From NCBI GenBank assembly GCA_029851415.1, contig CM056743.1:1302001-1366000 (forward strand): 64,000 nt of DNA. The letters are read 5' to 3'. Under the pieces are notes generated by a model that was not told where the DNA came from, searched no databases, and saw only the letters and a list, made by a program, of their open reading frames with translations. Positions 22,630-35,000 of this stretch are shown one piece after another. Both the position numbers and the translations under genes were made by a program. Every line of letters begins with the position of its first letter. The stretch's first letter is position 1. The DNA is from Eretmocerus hayati. Its lineage: Eukaryota > Arthropoda > Insecta > Hymenoptera > Aphelinidae.

Positions 22630-23262
22630 CATAGCAAGCATAAGTTGGCACCAACTTTGTCAGGTATAAGAATCCTAAAAAGTGATTTAGATACGAAAGA
22701 AACTCATTATTCCGAAATTGCCTATTCCTGTATATTCATAATTAATCGATGACTATGCGCATTGTATTCAACGTGGTGTGGTTTCCCTGTAGCTCGTACC
22801 GACATGCAAATAGACTAAAAAAATTTCAACTTCCTCAATAAAAACTCCTCTCCCACGGTTCCGCGATCTGATGATGTATTTTGCTGCAATTCATATAATA
22901 ATATATCTTACTCAGAGTCCAGATCACCAGCTGTAATCCGTTGCGTGATCCGTGTGGTGATCTGAACTTCAGGTGTGATGGATTTATTATATGAATTATA
23001 AAACAACAAATTATCATAATCTCAAAACTGTGGAGAAGAAGTTGTTATTAGGAGAATTGGAATTTTTCTGTCTACTTGCGTGTCGGCACGAGCTACAGGG
23101 AAGCCACACAGCGTTAAATGCAATGCGCATAGTCATCGATTAATTATGAAAAATATAGGAATAAGGAGTTTTTTGGAACGCGTTTTCGGAATAAGGTGTT
23201 TTTCTTTCATCTAATAGAATTTCTATACCTGACAAAAGTGGTGCCAACTTAGACTTGCTATG
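22630..23262. mobile_element. Fold-back element, GTTGGCACC family, full copy
   Basis: The ends read CATAGCAAG..TAAGTTGGCACC in opposite orientation. The arms of about 230 bp remain alignable (for example GTAGCTCG.GCCGACA near 22790 and 23085). An inner hairpin around CCAGATCACCAGCTG / GTGGTGATCTG forms the tip. No protein is encoded. A second, partly truncated copy is at 46690. The insertion cuts the recombinase-like frame at 23265-23754. Confidence 0.7.
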
Positions 23263-23264
23263 GA

Positions 23265-23754
23265 GAATGGCAAGACAGTCCAAGACAGTCTCAAGCTTTA
23301 CGGATTCTCCACTCTCAAAATCATCGCTCTCTATCACATCAGCCCAGCAAAAGATTCTTGGATGATGAATATCAGGCTCGTGTCTCATGAAGCGAGCCAA
23401 TTGATCCATAGCCTTATCAGTGAGATTAATCTAAACACGTTGAGTTTGTTGAGATGTCAATTGATTCAGTTGATGCTTCCTCAGCTTTGTCACTGTCAGG
23501 AGTGCGGGGTTTGGGACTTCTATGTCAGCAGCAAACTCCCTTAGAGTGCAGATAGTTTCAAGATGGACTCTTTCTCCACCATTGTTCTCTGGCAATCCGA
23601 AGAGATAATGATTCTCTCTGTTGATCCCTGCACGTTCTCTCTGTTGGAAGAGAAGATCCAAAGACAACTTGATACTCTCTGGTACAACCAACTCGACTAT
23701 CTGGGCAAACTTCTTCGGCTTTGAGAGTATGAAGGAGTTTTCAGTCACATCTTG
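23265..23754 (-). pseudogene. Broken tyrosine-recombinase-like protein fragment
   Basis: One minus-strand frame reads through about 160 codons, with an internal TAG (about 23430) between two blocks. The order of motifs (an RERAGI..N.YLFGLP block, then TKLRKH, then MDQLARFMRHEPDIHH) matches an animal protein family. In that family TSTKLRKHVAT and MDQLA.F.GHD..VH..YYRLP form a tyrosine-recombinase-like C-terminal domain, probably from Crypton-like or DIRS-like transposons. Here the conserved GH is RH and the YRLP tyrosine region is lost, so an active enzyme is unlikely. The left end is truncated by the fold-back element. Confidence 0.5.
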
Positions 23755-24406
23755 CAGGATAATAAACGTATTTTCGTCTGAAACTCGAATTATAAACAGG
23801 AGGCCTTACATGAAAGAATATGTACATATATTTCTTGTTCATCCTTTGAAGGTCTACAGATATCCAATGTACATATTTTTCGATGAAATATGTTCCTTCC
23901 GAGATATGAGGTCGAAACTGTGAAAAATGAAAGATAAAATACGAGTCTCAGACGAAACACGTTCATCACAGGAACAGAAGGTCTTGTACGGAAAAATGTG
24001 TGCAGACCTTTTTTGTTCATCGTTTCAAGTTCTACAAAAAATTGCTCCACATATTTTGCGATAAAATGCGTTCCTTTCGAGTTTCTGAGAGAGAAAAAGG
24101 GGAAATCATCGAAAAAACACGTTTCTTCGCCTTTTTCAAAAAACGGCCGAAGTGGAGATTTTGATTCTTAGTAGGATGTGATGTCACAGATGTCCCGAAC
24201 CATATCTGACAAGAATCCCACTTGCTGTCGTCAGCGGAGGATAGACTTGGTTCAGGACCACCGTGGCTCGGGGCTGACCCAAATATGAAAAATTCCCATG
24301 GAATCAACCCCTTTGAGAAATCTGATGTTTGGGCCGGAGCCTAATGACAGTTTTGAATTCTCAAATGGGTATTTTGAAATGAGAGCGGGGGCCAAGTTGA
24401 ACAGGG

Positions 24407-25680
24407 TGTGACGGGTAAAGTCCCATCACTCTCTCCTCGGCAACAAATATCATATATTATATCATTACACATGTACATAGCTCATTGTTACAGGTGCAAC
24501 GCATCGTGCAGCAGGAGAGAGAGTCGGCACACAGTAAGTCATTTAAATAAGAGAGAGACAGAGGATGCGCGCGCGCCACAAGATGGCCACCCAATCAGAA
24601 GGCAGCTCCGATGTTTGGCTGCCAGCGATACTCGCATAAGCAGTAGACTGTTTCCGGCCGTGAAACGCGACACCTCGTGCTCCGAACTCTGGCTATATGT
24701 AGCCCTCGTGCCGCGTGTGCTCCAGGACGCCGTCGACCACCCTGCCTGATCAGCAAGCGGTCACCCCTGGGCAACCCGACCACGCGTGACCCACCTAGCT
24801 CCCGGGGAGCGCTTCCACCGACCTGGATCGGACCTCCTAGCCATCCCTTTGCGGCGTGCTGAGCAGCGAGCGCTAATTGTAAGTACTGGCGGAATGTCTC
24901 TCTCTATTTGTGCGGCTCTCTCTCTCCGTATATATCACCTGATGCGCTCACGCCGGGATGCGTCTTGTAACTTTACGTCCGAATAAATCCATCCTTTGTT
25001 ATATTACTTAGCCGCGTTATCAATTAATGATTGTTTCCTCGTATCGTCGTTACTACTCATAATTGAATGCGCTATCGCTATCCACGACGAGCACCGGCTT
25101 CCGGGAGGTAAAGTTACAAGACGCATCCCGGCGTACGCGCATCAGGTGATATAACCTGAGAGAGAGCCGCACAAATAGAGAGAGACATTTCGCCAGTATT
25201 TACAATTAGCGCTCGCTCGCTCGCTCAGCACGCCGCAAAGGGATGGCTAGGATGTCCGATTCAGGTCGGTGAAAGCGCTCCCCGGGAGCTAGGTGGGTCA
25301 CGCGTGGTCGGGTTGCCCAGGCGTCACCGCTCGCTGATCAGGCAGGGTGGTCGACGGCGTCCTGGAGCACACGCGGCACGAGGGCTACATATAGCCAGAG
25401 TTCGGAGCACGAGGTGTCACGTTTCACGGCCGGAAATAGTCTGCTGCTTATGCGAGTATCGCTGGCAGTCAAAGATCGGAGCTGCCTTCTGATTGGGCGG
25501 CCATCTTGTGGCGCGCGCGCATTCTCTGACTCTCTCCTATTTAAATGACTTACTGTGTGCCGACTCTCTCTCCTGCTGCACGATGCGTTTCACCTGTAAC
25601 AATGAGCTATGTACATGTGTAATGATATAATATGTGATATTTATTGCCGAGGAGAGAGTGATGAGACTCTACCCGTCACA
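24407..25680. mobile_element. Palindromic LTR-derived insertion
   Basis: Arms at 24407-24974 and 25680-25108 are inverted copies differing by a few percent. Both outer ends read TGTGACGGGT..ACCCGTCACA, and the unit is flanked by the 4-bp duplication AGGG (24403-24406 and 25681-25684). The terminus TGTGACGG matches that of the Ty3/Gypsy LTRs here. Internal landmarks also match an LTR: CTCTCTCC blocks, a GCGCGCGCC word, CTATATGTAG, a GTAAGTAC donor-like word and, in the left copy only, AATAAA (24982-24987). The inner U5 end is missing from both arms, and a 133-bp unique spacer separates them. The unit therefore looks like two truncated LTRs joined tail to tail and integrated through two U3 ends. 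A DNA fold-back transposon is the alternative. Confidence 0.6.
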
Positions 25681-25684
25681 AGGG

Positions 25685-28221
25685 AAGTAATTTTATACAG
25701 AAGAACAATTAGCGAATCGAAGTTCTGCTGCTATTTTTCCAGAGATCAGTCAGAAATTTAATCTTAATGTCATTTTTGCATGGCTGGAATCAAATAGAAG
25801 ATGATTGGCGCGTAGCGATTGGCGAATTGCAGGTGTATGGAACGGGTAACGAAGCGCTTCGCTCACACGACAGACCTCATGCTTTGACCTTATATTGTTG
25901 CCTAAATAGCGACAGGTCGAGGTATCTTCACACAGATCCATCAGCGCTCGGCCTACACCAAACTCACCAGCGCTTCCCCCCCCCCCCACTAGTGGCTTTG
26001 ATACGCTGACGTAGTTGAGCGTGCGCTAGGACTGCAACGCCATGCTGAACCTGTAAAGTTGATCTAATGCGCAGTGCCGAAAATCTCTTGGTAGTGCTGT
26101 GTTTATTTTCGCACTCTTTCAGATTTTTTTTGTGTGGGAGTTCAGAAATGATTGAATGAGGCGTGGCAGTGCGCTCTGTAGAGTTCATTCATTGATTTTG
26201 ATATTCCTACAAAAAGTGTCGGCGTAATGTTGTTTGGGCGTTGACGAGGTAGTAAGCCGCACTGCTTGGATCAGAGTTGATTCACTTCACACAATACAAT
26301 CATATCATCGATGACCGAGGACGACGTTAAGTTGCGGTAAGTTGCATATTTTGATACCTTCTTCGTATGCTTGCTACTATCGAATTCGTATATGAGGGAC
26401 ATCCAGAAAAGAGACAACCTTTCGATGGGGTAACTACGTGACCTTGCATGACTGCGATACAATGCCGAGGTTCATATAAACACAAGTGAATCAATGGGTG
26501 AGCTGTTTTTCTTGAAAAAAATTAGAGCGAATGCTAATTCATTCCTTCTTCGGTGGTGAATGCGATCTATACGTCAAGTTTCAGTTCTGTAAAATATATC
26601 GCGTTTAGGGTCAAAAATTCGAACATGAGCACGAGTGACTTGATGAAGGATGTATCGCGGATGCACGGATGCTGCTAGAAAGATGTTCAAGCATAGAAAA
26701 ATGATTTTGGCTCGTTTTGTCACAAGTAGGATCGAGTGATCAACATCAGACCCGAATTTGGTCGAATAATAATCAAAGAACATTATTGGTTTCTGTTGGT
26801 GGGAAAAATTTCCGTTGAAAAGGCTGAGCCGTTAGTAGTCTGCAAATGGTGCAACAGTACATATGACCGGGATTTTGCATATAATGCATGTGTAGGACCA
26901 ATAAATTGGTTCAAAAATGTTGTTATCTTACTTATGTTATGTTGTCACTGATTTCACTGAAATATTGTTGCAAGTGAGTACTAATATTGGCAAAACTGTT
27001 CTAGGCAGTGTTCCAGATTGGTGAAAATCTTGAGCGAGGAAGAAAAACAATCTTCTAGCTTATTTACGCAAATTCACACTAGGGTGTTCCTTATTTAATT
27101 CATCAATAAATGGATTCCACCGATGATTGCACTATGTTCAATTTTCTTACCTTGAATGAGATTCCAAAGGGAGGGTGTTCACGTGTCGACATATTATAGT
27201 TCCTTGATTATTAGTGATTATAGAACTCGACCTACATACTTTAAATGAATGTACGTTTTCTTATATTGGTGAGAAGAAAATTTTCCTAACCTGTTGGAAT
27301 GGGCAACAATTATTGTTCATGTAAATAGCCCAGAGATTCTAAATGTATTACATAAACGCAAGAAAGCACTGGATTCATATGAATACCTGAATTTAGCTTG
27401 ATATAGAGTCTTTCGAAGAACACACCTGTGCCTGAGAGCATGTATTCGAAGGGTCATTGGGCAACTCCCCACATTGAGATAATGATAAATTCAATTAATT
27501 AGACATTCTTAGAATGCATTAACTCATAATTTTACAAATTCATTGATAAATTAACAACAGATTCATGGTATTTATTGAACAAATTACATTCGAAGATGAA
27601 CTTGACCATTGCATCGATGTGAAAAGTTACTAAATGACCCTTTGACAGAATACATCCAAGCTCACATATGTTTATCGAAAGAGTAAGCAACAGACTAAAT
27701 TCAGGTATAAAGTCACTTTTGGAATTGTTTGACATTCTGAGTATCTGGAATATCAAAATGTTGATCTTACTACCATGACAAAATTTATATGTGTATATGG
27801 GTACTTTCAAACAACTTGTAACATGGGTTTGAATTCCGAATACTATAGACATTCAACAAATTTGGAATTCCTTCCCTTGAATGATTCATTCATTGAGTGA
27901 CACTCCACTTACGAAAGTAGCAACAAGAGTTGTACATTTTTCGTAGAAGTCCAAAACTTCCGTGGGTACGATATGACGTGCAAATCTTCGTGTCGATGGC
28001 CTTTCACGAGGAGATTTTACGTTGCCAATATTTAGCCTGTGTTGGCGCGAAACCTGTTTCTGGTTAGTCTTCTGATTGTCATGAAGAAGCAAATCTGTAT
28101 TGCGTCTTTGATTCCACGTCACTCGTCATGATATAAGACAACAGAAAATCGCAATCTTCGAAATCATGATCAGGCGCACTGTCTTCATGGTTTCCAGAGA
28201 ATGAGCAGAATAACGACTATT
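25685..28221. other. No recognisable gene
   Basis: A C-run lies at 25976-25988 and a short CpG-rich patch around 25900-26040. ORFs are short and unrecognised. The only splice-like signal I would note is the exon candidate at 27913-28122. Confidence 0.45.
27913..28122 (-). CDS. Candidate exon, unknown product
   Basis: Minus-strand frame of about 70 codons ends in phase 0 at a strong donor (ACTTTC/GTAAGT at 27913). The composition is basic and polar (RHRLNIGNVKSPRERPSTRRF-like). No start codon is certain and no partner exon was found. Confidence 0.25.
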
Positions 28222-28450
28222 CCAATTTCTTTTCGATACACTGTGCGTAAAAGTGCACTTTGCGCACATTTTGTCGACTTTTACTCACAGTTTATCGAAA
28301 AGTATAGTTAGATACACGGCCGTAAAATCCATTCTTCGCATCCTCGTGATGATTCCGACCCTCGCCTGCGGCTCGGGCCGGAAACCCATCACTCGGACGC
28401 GAATAAAACGGTTAACGCCCTTGTATCGAAATGTACTATTGTGCAAGTGT
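28222..28450 (+). repeat. Dispersed hairpin repeat, copy outside the hAT
   Basis: The core hairpin at 28335-28403 (TTCGCATCC.CGTGATG pairing with CATCACTCGGACGCGAA) has the same flanks as the copies at 11838-11980. Its presence outside the hAT shows that it is a repeat family in its own right. Confidence 0.6.
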
Positions 28451-29131
28451 ACAAGCAGCAAAGACCACAAAGAGTCTAGATACAGGAGCGAGAGCGAGCG
28501 ACGTCCAACTTTTTAGAGTCACATATCCAAATAAGCTAGTGTTACAACTCATATGGCAGCCATTTAACAAACGTATTAGATCGCATCGCGGAATAGATCC
28601 TAGTTGCGATTCTATGCGCGATCGTCCATGTACTTTGAGAATTGTCTTATCGCGCCACCTCCTACCGATAATAATGTGTACTTCGGTAACCCTTCTGTAT
28701 TGCTTTATTAGGAGAGTTGTGTTCATGTCGAGGGAGAGGTATCGGAATATTTTGATATATTCTCTGAGTAGGATTTCTCCATTCGGGGTACAAAGCCTGA
28801 TGAAGAATAAGAAAATTGCACGAAAACGCAAGGTCGGGGTGTAATTTATCTATACACAATTACACACTATCATTTAGGGTCAAACACATGATACTTTGGC
28901 AATCCATGCACGGCTCGAAGAGCTTGCAGTGCGTTGTCACTGTTATTTTCAGATCATTGCGCCTTCATATGTTATTTACCGACCATTTGAAGATGAAAAA
29001 AGCAAATAAAAAGGTTTTATTCAGCTAGTCTATACTTTGTTTTCGATGCAATGAAGTAGCGGGTGCTCTAAGTATGATTCGTGCAATGAGTTAGCAATGG
29101 ATGTCAAGACGTTGGTGGATATTTGAGACAT

Positions 29132-29944
29132 TGTGACGGCTGCTAGTTAATTGCCTAGGAATTAGCCGCACATGCTGGGCAAGGTGCAATGCCCAGCAGA
29201 TTTGATTAGATTGAATATGTGCTGCAACTCTGCATGCTGCTGGATCTGCTGCTACTGCTTTGCGCGCGAGAGAGATGGGAAATCGAGCGCCAAAATGATC
29301 ACACAAGAGTTAAACGGGAGCCAGATGGGCATATTTATTTAACTCTAAAAAGAACATGGAGCATAGAGTGCACTTAATCGCACGAACACGGAGAGAGCAA
29401 TTGAGGGTGAAGCCCAAAGAGAGAAAGAATAATTATCGGCTAGCACTTACAGGTGTCGAAAAGGCGGCAATCGCACGCTCGCTGATCGGCCGCTCCGAAT
29501 AACGTGGTCGTCCGGATGATTTGGACTCGATGTCGTCCGCAGGACACGTCGAGAACAACGGCCAGGAAGTCGCACGGAAGCACGCAAAAGAGCTCGTCCA
29601 GGTGTCGGGAAGCTGGTGACACACGCACGATGAGGGCGCAAAAACTATACACTTCGGGTATAAATTAACACGCGGGACGTCTGCTCTCAAGCGCGGGCGA
29701 GAGAAGTCTAGATTTATGGCGCGCGCAATGCCGGCTGATTGATGATGATGGGTGCGCGAGGGGAACGGTGCGGTGAAGCTACCAATGACTCGCGCTATCT
29801 CTCTCTCTCTCTAACGCAAAACTACTTACAACTCTCTCCTCGGATGTTCTGCTACACCTGAAAAGATCTTATAATTATAAATGATACATGATGATCAGAC
29901 AGGAGAGAGAAATGATGGTTGAGAATATCCTCTCAACCGTCACA
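29132..29944 (-). repeat. 3' LTR of the Ty3/Gypsy element
   Basis: 813 bp. A polyadenylation signal AATAAA is at 29339-29334 (minus). A TC-rich microsatellite lies near 29797-29812, and GCGCGCGCC words and many CpG occur in the U3 part. ORFs inside it are composition artefacts shared with the other LTR. Confidence 0.95.
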
Positions 29945-29957
29945 CCCCTCCCCCAGA
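29945..29957 (-). promoter_or_regulatory. Polypurine tract of the Ty3/Gypsy element
   Basis: The minus strand reads CTGGGGGAGGGG up to the first base of the 3' LTR, the expected primer for plus-strand DNA synthesis. Confidence 0.85.
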
Positions 29958-30906
29958 CGCTGGTTAGCACGCCAGTGTACCAGCTCGAGAACTATCTCTC
30001 TCTGTCTGGGCTCAGATGGAGAAAAGTGTCTGACATGCATGACGAAAAGAAAATTGAGAAAGATCAAATTTTAGAAAAATAAATTGAAAAGTATTATAAT
30101 GATAATTTACCTTCCAAATAGTTGAAGATAGGGTAGATTTCTTGAATAACTGAGTATTACTGGTTGAAAATAAACCACTCTATTGCTCTCTGTACAAAAG
30201 ACTTATTTTTAGCATCCATCCATACTGTACAAAAGTAGATGATTTCGTACGTATTTTCGTACGTGATTAGACACCTTTGGTCTCTGACAACAAAATTATC
30301 AAAAATAAAAAATAAATATTTGTACATTTATCGTACGACTAGACTGTTTAGTCTCTTTTGATTGAAATGAACTAAAAAAAAAGGCTATAATGAGAAGTTA
30401 TCCAAAACGGACGTAAAGGTTTACAAAAATATCCTGATCAAAGGATTTCTGAAATATCACTAATTATGTGCATAACAATGATTGGTACTTAAGCTACATA
30501 ATGGAGACATTTTGGAAAATAAAATAGAAAAACTCACTCAGGTCTCAAAACTGACAAATAAATTCGTACGTAATGTACTTCAAATCAAAGGCTAATCGGT
30601 CGTGAACCTTACACTTTGAATGTGAGAAAGAACGTTAATGGTGATCGGCCGTAGACCTGATTCTGAAGAAAAGCATACTCGGCCGTAAGCCTCATTTTAC
30701 TCGAGTAAACTCGAAATTACTTACTTACTAGGTTCATTCATCCATCCTTGTACCACACACTTCGATCTAGAAGCTATTGTACACATTTGAATGAATTCGA
30801 TTCAAGATATCAATAAAACTGAATAAGTTCGAAAAATAGAAAAGTAGAAAATTCCACAAGAATATTCAAAGCTTACAAATACAAAAGAAAATATGAAAAT
30901 TTTTCT
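29958..30906 (-). other. 3' untranslated region of the Ty3/Gypsy element with short repeated motifs
   Basis: There is no ORF of note. Three related words occur at 30594-30611, 30643-30660 and 30677-30694 (plus strand TCGGCCGTARRCCT, the first slightly diverged). Several CGTACG palindromes lie between 30240 and 30575. They may be protein-binding sites or export/packaging signals, but nothing in the sequence shows which. Confidence 0.45.
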
Positions 30907-31911
30907 TTACGAACGGGACCCACGTCGGACGTGCATGTCCAGGTTGTAACATTCCCTGAGGTCTCGAACGTCCACTGCACCACACACTGGGCAGTGTGGA
31001 TGGTCATCATAACGGAGGGCACTCTGCGGACGTCGTCGGAATCGGTCTAAGCGACTTTGCGCGAACGAAGCGTTGGTCCTGGCTATGGCAAGTTCTTCGG
31101 CCGTAGCCTTCTTCAAACGCTCTTCAGTTCGACGACGGCGAGCTATCTCCCTCTCTAATTCAGCAATTCTGTCTCGCTCCAATTGTTGGAGCCGTTGACG
31201 CTCGATTTCTAATCTTCGTCTTTCCTCTCTCTGACGAATCACTTCCATCACTGCCTTTCTCTCTTCCCTTGCATTTTTTACGTAGGTTAGGTCTTTTCCA
31301 AACACAGCTGGATCAGCTAACCCGTAAATTTGATCATAGCGATCACACAAGTGGAACATATCTTTTTCCAATTTAACCAGGTGTTCGGTTGTGTCTCGAT
31401 GATCGTTAATGAGGCTTTTGATGAATCTGATGAAAGCGTCATGTTCTTCGTCCCATTCGTCATAGTTAGAAGGTCGGACGAGATTTTGTCCATTTTCGGA
31501 CGATCCGCCTGCGGCTGAGTCCGCATCGGACGGAAGTCCACATCGTCCTGGTTTTTCGGACGTTAAATTTTCATTGTCCACCTGATCGGACGAATTTGGT
31601 TTGTCCACGGGATCGGACGGTAAAGCAGCGTTATTGTCCACCACGGACGCAGGTGTTGGTTGTTGTGCAGCGATGGAATTCACAGTTGCCGATGTTGAGG
31701 CTGGTGTTGAGTCGGCTAAAGTGACGCTCATTAGGGTAGCGCTAAGACCATCGACAGAGGGCACGTAGATGACCTGTGCAGCTGGACCGGTTGGCCGACC
31801 GATTTCCAGCTCCCTCTGGAGTTGATCTTCCCTAATCACGCCAGCCGAAGCCTCTTGAATGGGCTCCTGCTGCTGCTCCTCCTCTTTTATATTTTCCGCT
31901 GCATCAGCCAT
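30907..31911 (-). CDS. ORF3 of the Ty3/Gypsy element, coiled-coil protein
   Basis: 334 residues from an ATG at 31911, about 115 bp after the end of pol, in the place where errantiviruses have env. It has no signal peptide or membrane segment, so it is not an envelope protein. Residues 1-190 are acidic, low in complexity and rich in S, T, P and Q. Residues about 200-290 are a long charged helix (RQREERRRLEIERQRLQQLE and onward), almost certainly a coiled coil. The C-terminus has a compact Cys/His cluster (C307, C310, C321, H327) that could bind zinc. It may be a nucleic-acid-binding or accessory protein. The frame is intact although pol is not. The family is not recognised. Confidence 0.75.
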   Translation of the reverse strand: MADAAENIKEEEQQQEPIQEASAGVIREDQLQRELEIGRPTGPAAQVIYVPSVDGLSATLMSVTLADSTPASTSATVNSIAAQQPTPASVVDNNAALPSDPVDKPNSSDQVDNENLTSEKPGRCGLPSDADSAAGGSSENGQNLVRPSNYDEWDEEHDAFIRFIKSLINDHRDTTEHLVKLEKDMFHLCDRYDQIYGLADPAVFGKDLTYVKNAREERKAVMEVIRQREERRRLEIERQRLQQLERDRIAELEREIARRRRTEERLKKATAEELAIARTNASFAQSRLDRFRRRPQSALRYDDHPHCPVCGAVDVRDLRECYNLDMHVRRGSRS

Positions 31912-32026
31912 GATCCTGCGACAAACAAAACAAAGCGTGCGTCGTCTTTTTCGTTCTCAATCCTCATGCAAAAGAGGTAAAAAAAACACAAAAAAATTGT
32001 TAGCGAAAATAACGAAAGCACACATG

Positions 32027-35000
32027 TTATTTCGCCTGACGACGACTCGCTCGTGTCCTAATCGGTGATAATTCCGCGACCGGTTGATCAACTTTTTTCT
32101 TTACCGAGCCTTTTGGCCGACCACGTTTCCTTTTAGGAACTTCTTTTGGTGGTGGTTCTTCACTCGGTTCGCTAACAGATATTGATTTGTTGATTGACGG
32201 CGCGAATTTTACATTTTTCTTACGGACGAGTAATTGCGTTTTTCGCGGTCGCCCTACTTTACGCTTTCTAGAACTTATTTCTACGGTTGGCGCAACTAGC
32301 CTATTCGCGGATCGGAGCTCACGCACTCTTCCCTCGTCGTCCATCGATGTGTCTTCCGCTGGAATGGCAGTCGATTCGTTGGGCGTGGGTTCCTCCTGTG
32401 GTTCCTCTCCGTCGATGTAAGGTTTCAAATCCTTGACGTGTACTTTGCCGGCCGGGTTGCCTGACTCATCGGCTACTTCATATACGTTTGAGCCTAATCG
32501 AGCGGTGACTACAAATTTACCGTCGAATCTTGGTACAAGCTTTCCCGAAATGCCTTGGGCTTGGGCTGATTGTACACGGTTGCGTTTCCAAACCGCATCT
32601 CCAATGTTGAATTGGACATCGCGTCACTTTGCATTAAAATATTGAGCTTGTTTTTCGGTCGCTCGGCCGGAGTTGTCGGCTGCGACTAAGTGCACTTCTG
32701 GCAATCGAAGCATTCGTTTCTACCATTCTTGCAACGACCGTGTAAGCTCCTGCTGTGCGGACGCTTGTTCAATTAGACGTTTCATATTCTTGGGGGGTGT
32801 CGGATTTCTTCCGTAATTTAGGAAAGCTGGACTCATTCTCGTCGATTCCTGGACAGCCGAATTATACGCGAAGGTGAGCTCGTGAATGTGCTCGTCCCAG
32901 CGACTGTGTTTCTCTTCTAGGAACGCTATTATCGCTGTTTTCAACGTGCGATTAATTCTTTCGACCGGATTCCCTTGCGGCGAATAAGGTGCCAGGGTCA
33001 TATGTTCTATTCCCCTTTCTTCCAAGAACTTGTCAATGATTTTATTGAAATATTCAGATCCATTGTCGGACAAGAATGTTTCTGGCGCTCCATAGCGCAA
33101 AATTATGTATCTCTCTAATGCTTTTCTCACCGATTGTGCATTGGCTTTTCGGACGGGTACGCATTCTATCCATCGCATGAACAGGTCCATGAATACAAGA
33201 AGATATTCGTTACCATGAACGCTGCGAGGAAATACGCACGTGTCAGCCGCTACAAATTGCCATGGTCGTGATATTGACCGTTTGCCCATGAGACCTGCTG
33301 GAGCAAGTTGTTCTACTTTGCACTGTTGGCAGACTGTACATTTTCTTACAAATGACGCAACATCTTGATAAAGTGTTGGCCAGAAATAATAGAGAGACAC
33401 ACGCTTGTGTGTTTTGAATCGTCCGAAGTGTCCTGCCGTTACTTCTTGATGGCATTCTTGAAGGACCTTCAAACGTTTTTCTTTGGGGAGCACAAGCTTC
33501 CACCCATCGTCGTCTAAATCGAAGTCATCGAGCAATTCATTCGGCTTGTAGTGGTACAGCTGATCGCCGACAATTTTCCAGTTCGGAAACTCTTTCGGTC
33601 GCTGGTGAACTTCTTCAAATTTATCTTTGTACCATTTGTCGTCGGTCGATTCGACCAAATTTACAGCAGCAATAGTAGCTGTCTTTTCTTCTTCCGCTCC
33701 TTCGAACATTCGAGACAGGCAGTCAGGTACGACATTCTTTGCGCCTGCTCGATGTTCCACGGTGAAATCTTGGTCTTGTAATTCGAGAGCCCAGCGTGCT
33801 AATCGTCCGGAAGGATTTTTCAGATTACGAATCCACTGTAAACTGCTGTGGTCCGTGATAACCTTGAATTTGTATCCCTCGATGTACGGACGAAATTTGC
33901 GTATCGCCCACAGAACTCCAAGGCATTCACGTTCTGTAACGCTATATTTACGTTCTTGTGGCGTAAGTACGCGACTAGCGAACTCTAGGGGGCGCTCTTC
34001 TCCATCAACGACTTGTACAAGTACGGCTCCCAACCCGGTATTGCTTGCGTCCGTCTGGACTTGAAATTCGAGTTGGTGGTTAGGTCTCGACAACACTGGA
34101 GTTGTTGCTAACATAATTTTTATGCGGTCGAAAGCTGCCTGTTGCTCCTCACCCCACGTAAAAGGTGCACTCTTTTTTGTGAGCCGAGTGAGCGGTTCTG
34201 CGACCGTGGCGAAATCATCGAGGAATTTTCGATACCAAGATGCCATGCCAAGGAAGCTTTGTAATTGCTTGACCGTTTTTGGTGGTGGATATTCCACAAT
34301 GGGTTTAATTTTTACTGGATCCGGACGAAATCCGTCACGATTAACCAAGACACCTAAGTATTTCACTTCATCCTTGCAGAAATGACTTCTTTCTCGGTTG
34401 ATCGTTAATCCAGCTGCTGCGATACGTTTCAAAATAATTTCAAGGATTTCCATATGTTTTTCAAACGTATCTGTCACAATGATGATATCGTCAAGATAAG
34501 AGAACGCGTAAGGCTCTAAGTCTGGACCGATTATATCATCTATTAGTGTTTGAAAGGTAGCTGGACCATTACAGACCCCATACGGTAATCTTGTAAACTC
34601 AAATAATCCCATTCCTGGAACTACGAACGCTGTAAAATGGCGGCTGTCCTTTTTAAGGGGAATTTGGAAATATGCGGAGCTCAAGTCCAGGGTACTGATG
34701 TATTTTGCATTCTGGAGCTTCCTCAAAATAGCGTCCATATACGGCAAAGGATAAGCATTTTTCTTGGTGACGCTATTTAATTTTCGATAATTTACACAAA
34801 AGCGAAATTCACCATTTGCCTTCCGTACCATCACGACTGGGCTTGACCACGCACTGGTTGATTTGACAATGATTCCGGCTGCCAGCATTTTCCGAACCTG
34901 ATCGTGCATTTCGTCCTCGATCTTTTTAGAAACGGGGTAATATTTTTGCTTGATCGGTCGACAAGATTCGACCTCGATCTCATGCTCGATTCGGTCGGTT

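Noticed and set aside
32430..32720. Separate small gene after pol
   Set aside because: The reading frame is the same as pol. It is the integrase C-terminus cut off by two stop codons. Coordinates here run right to left because the strand is minus.
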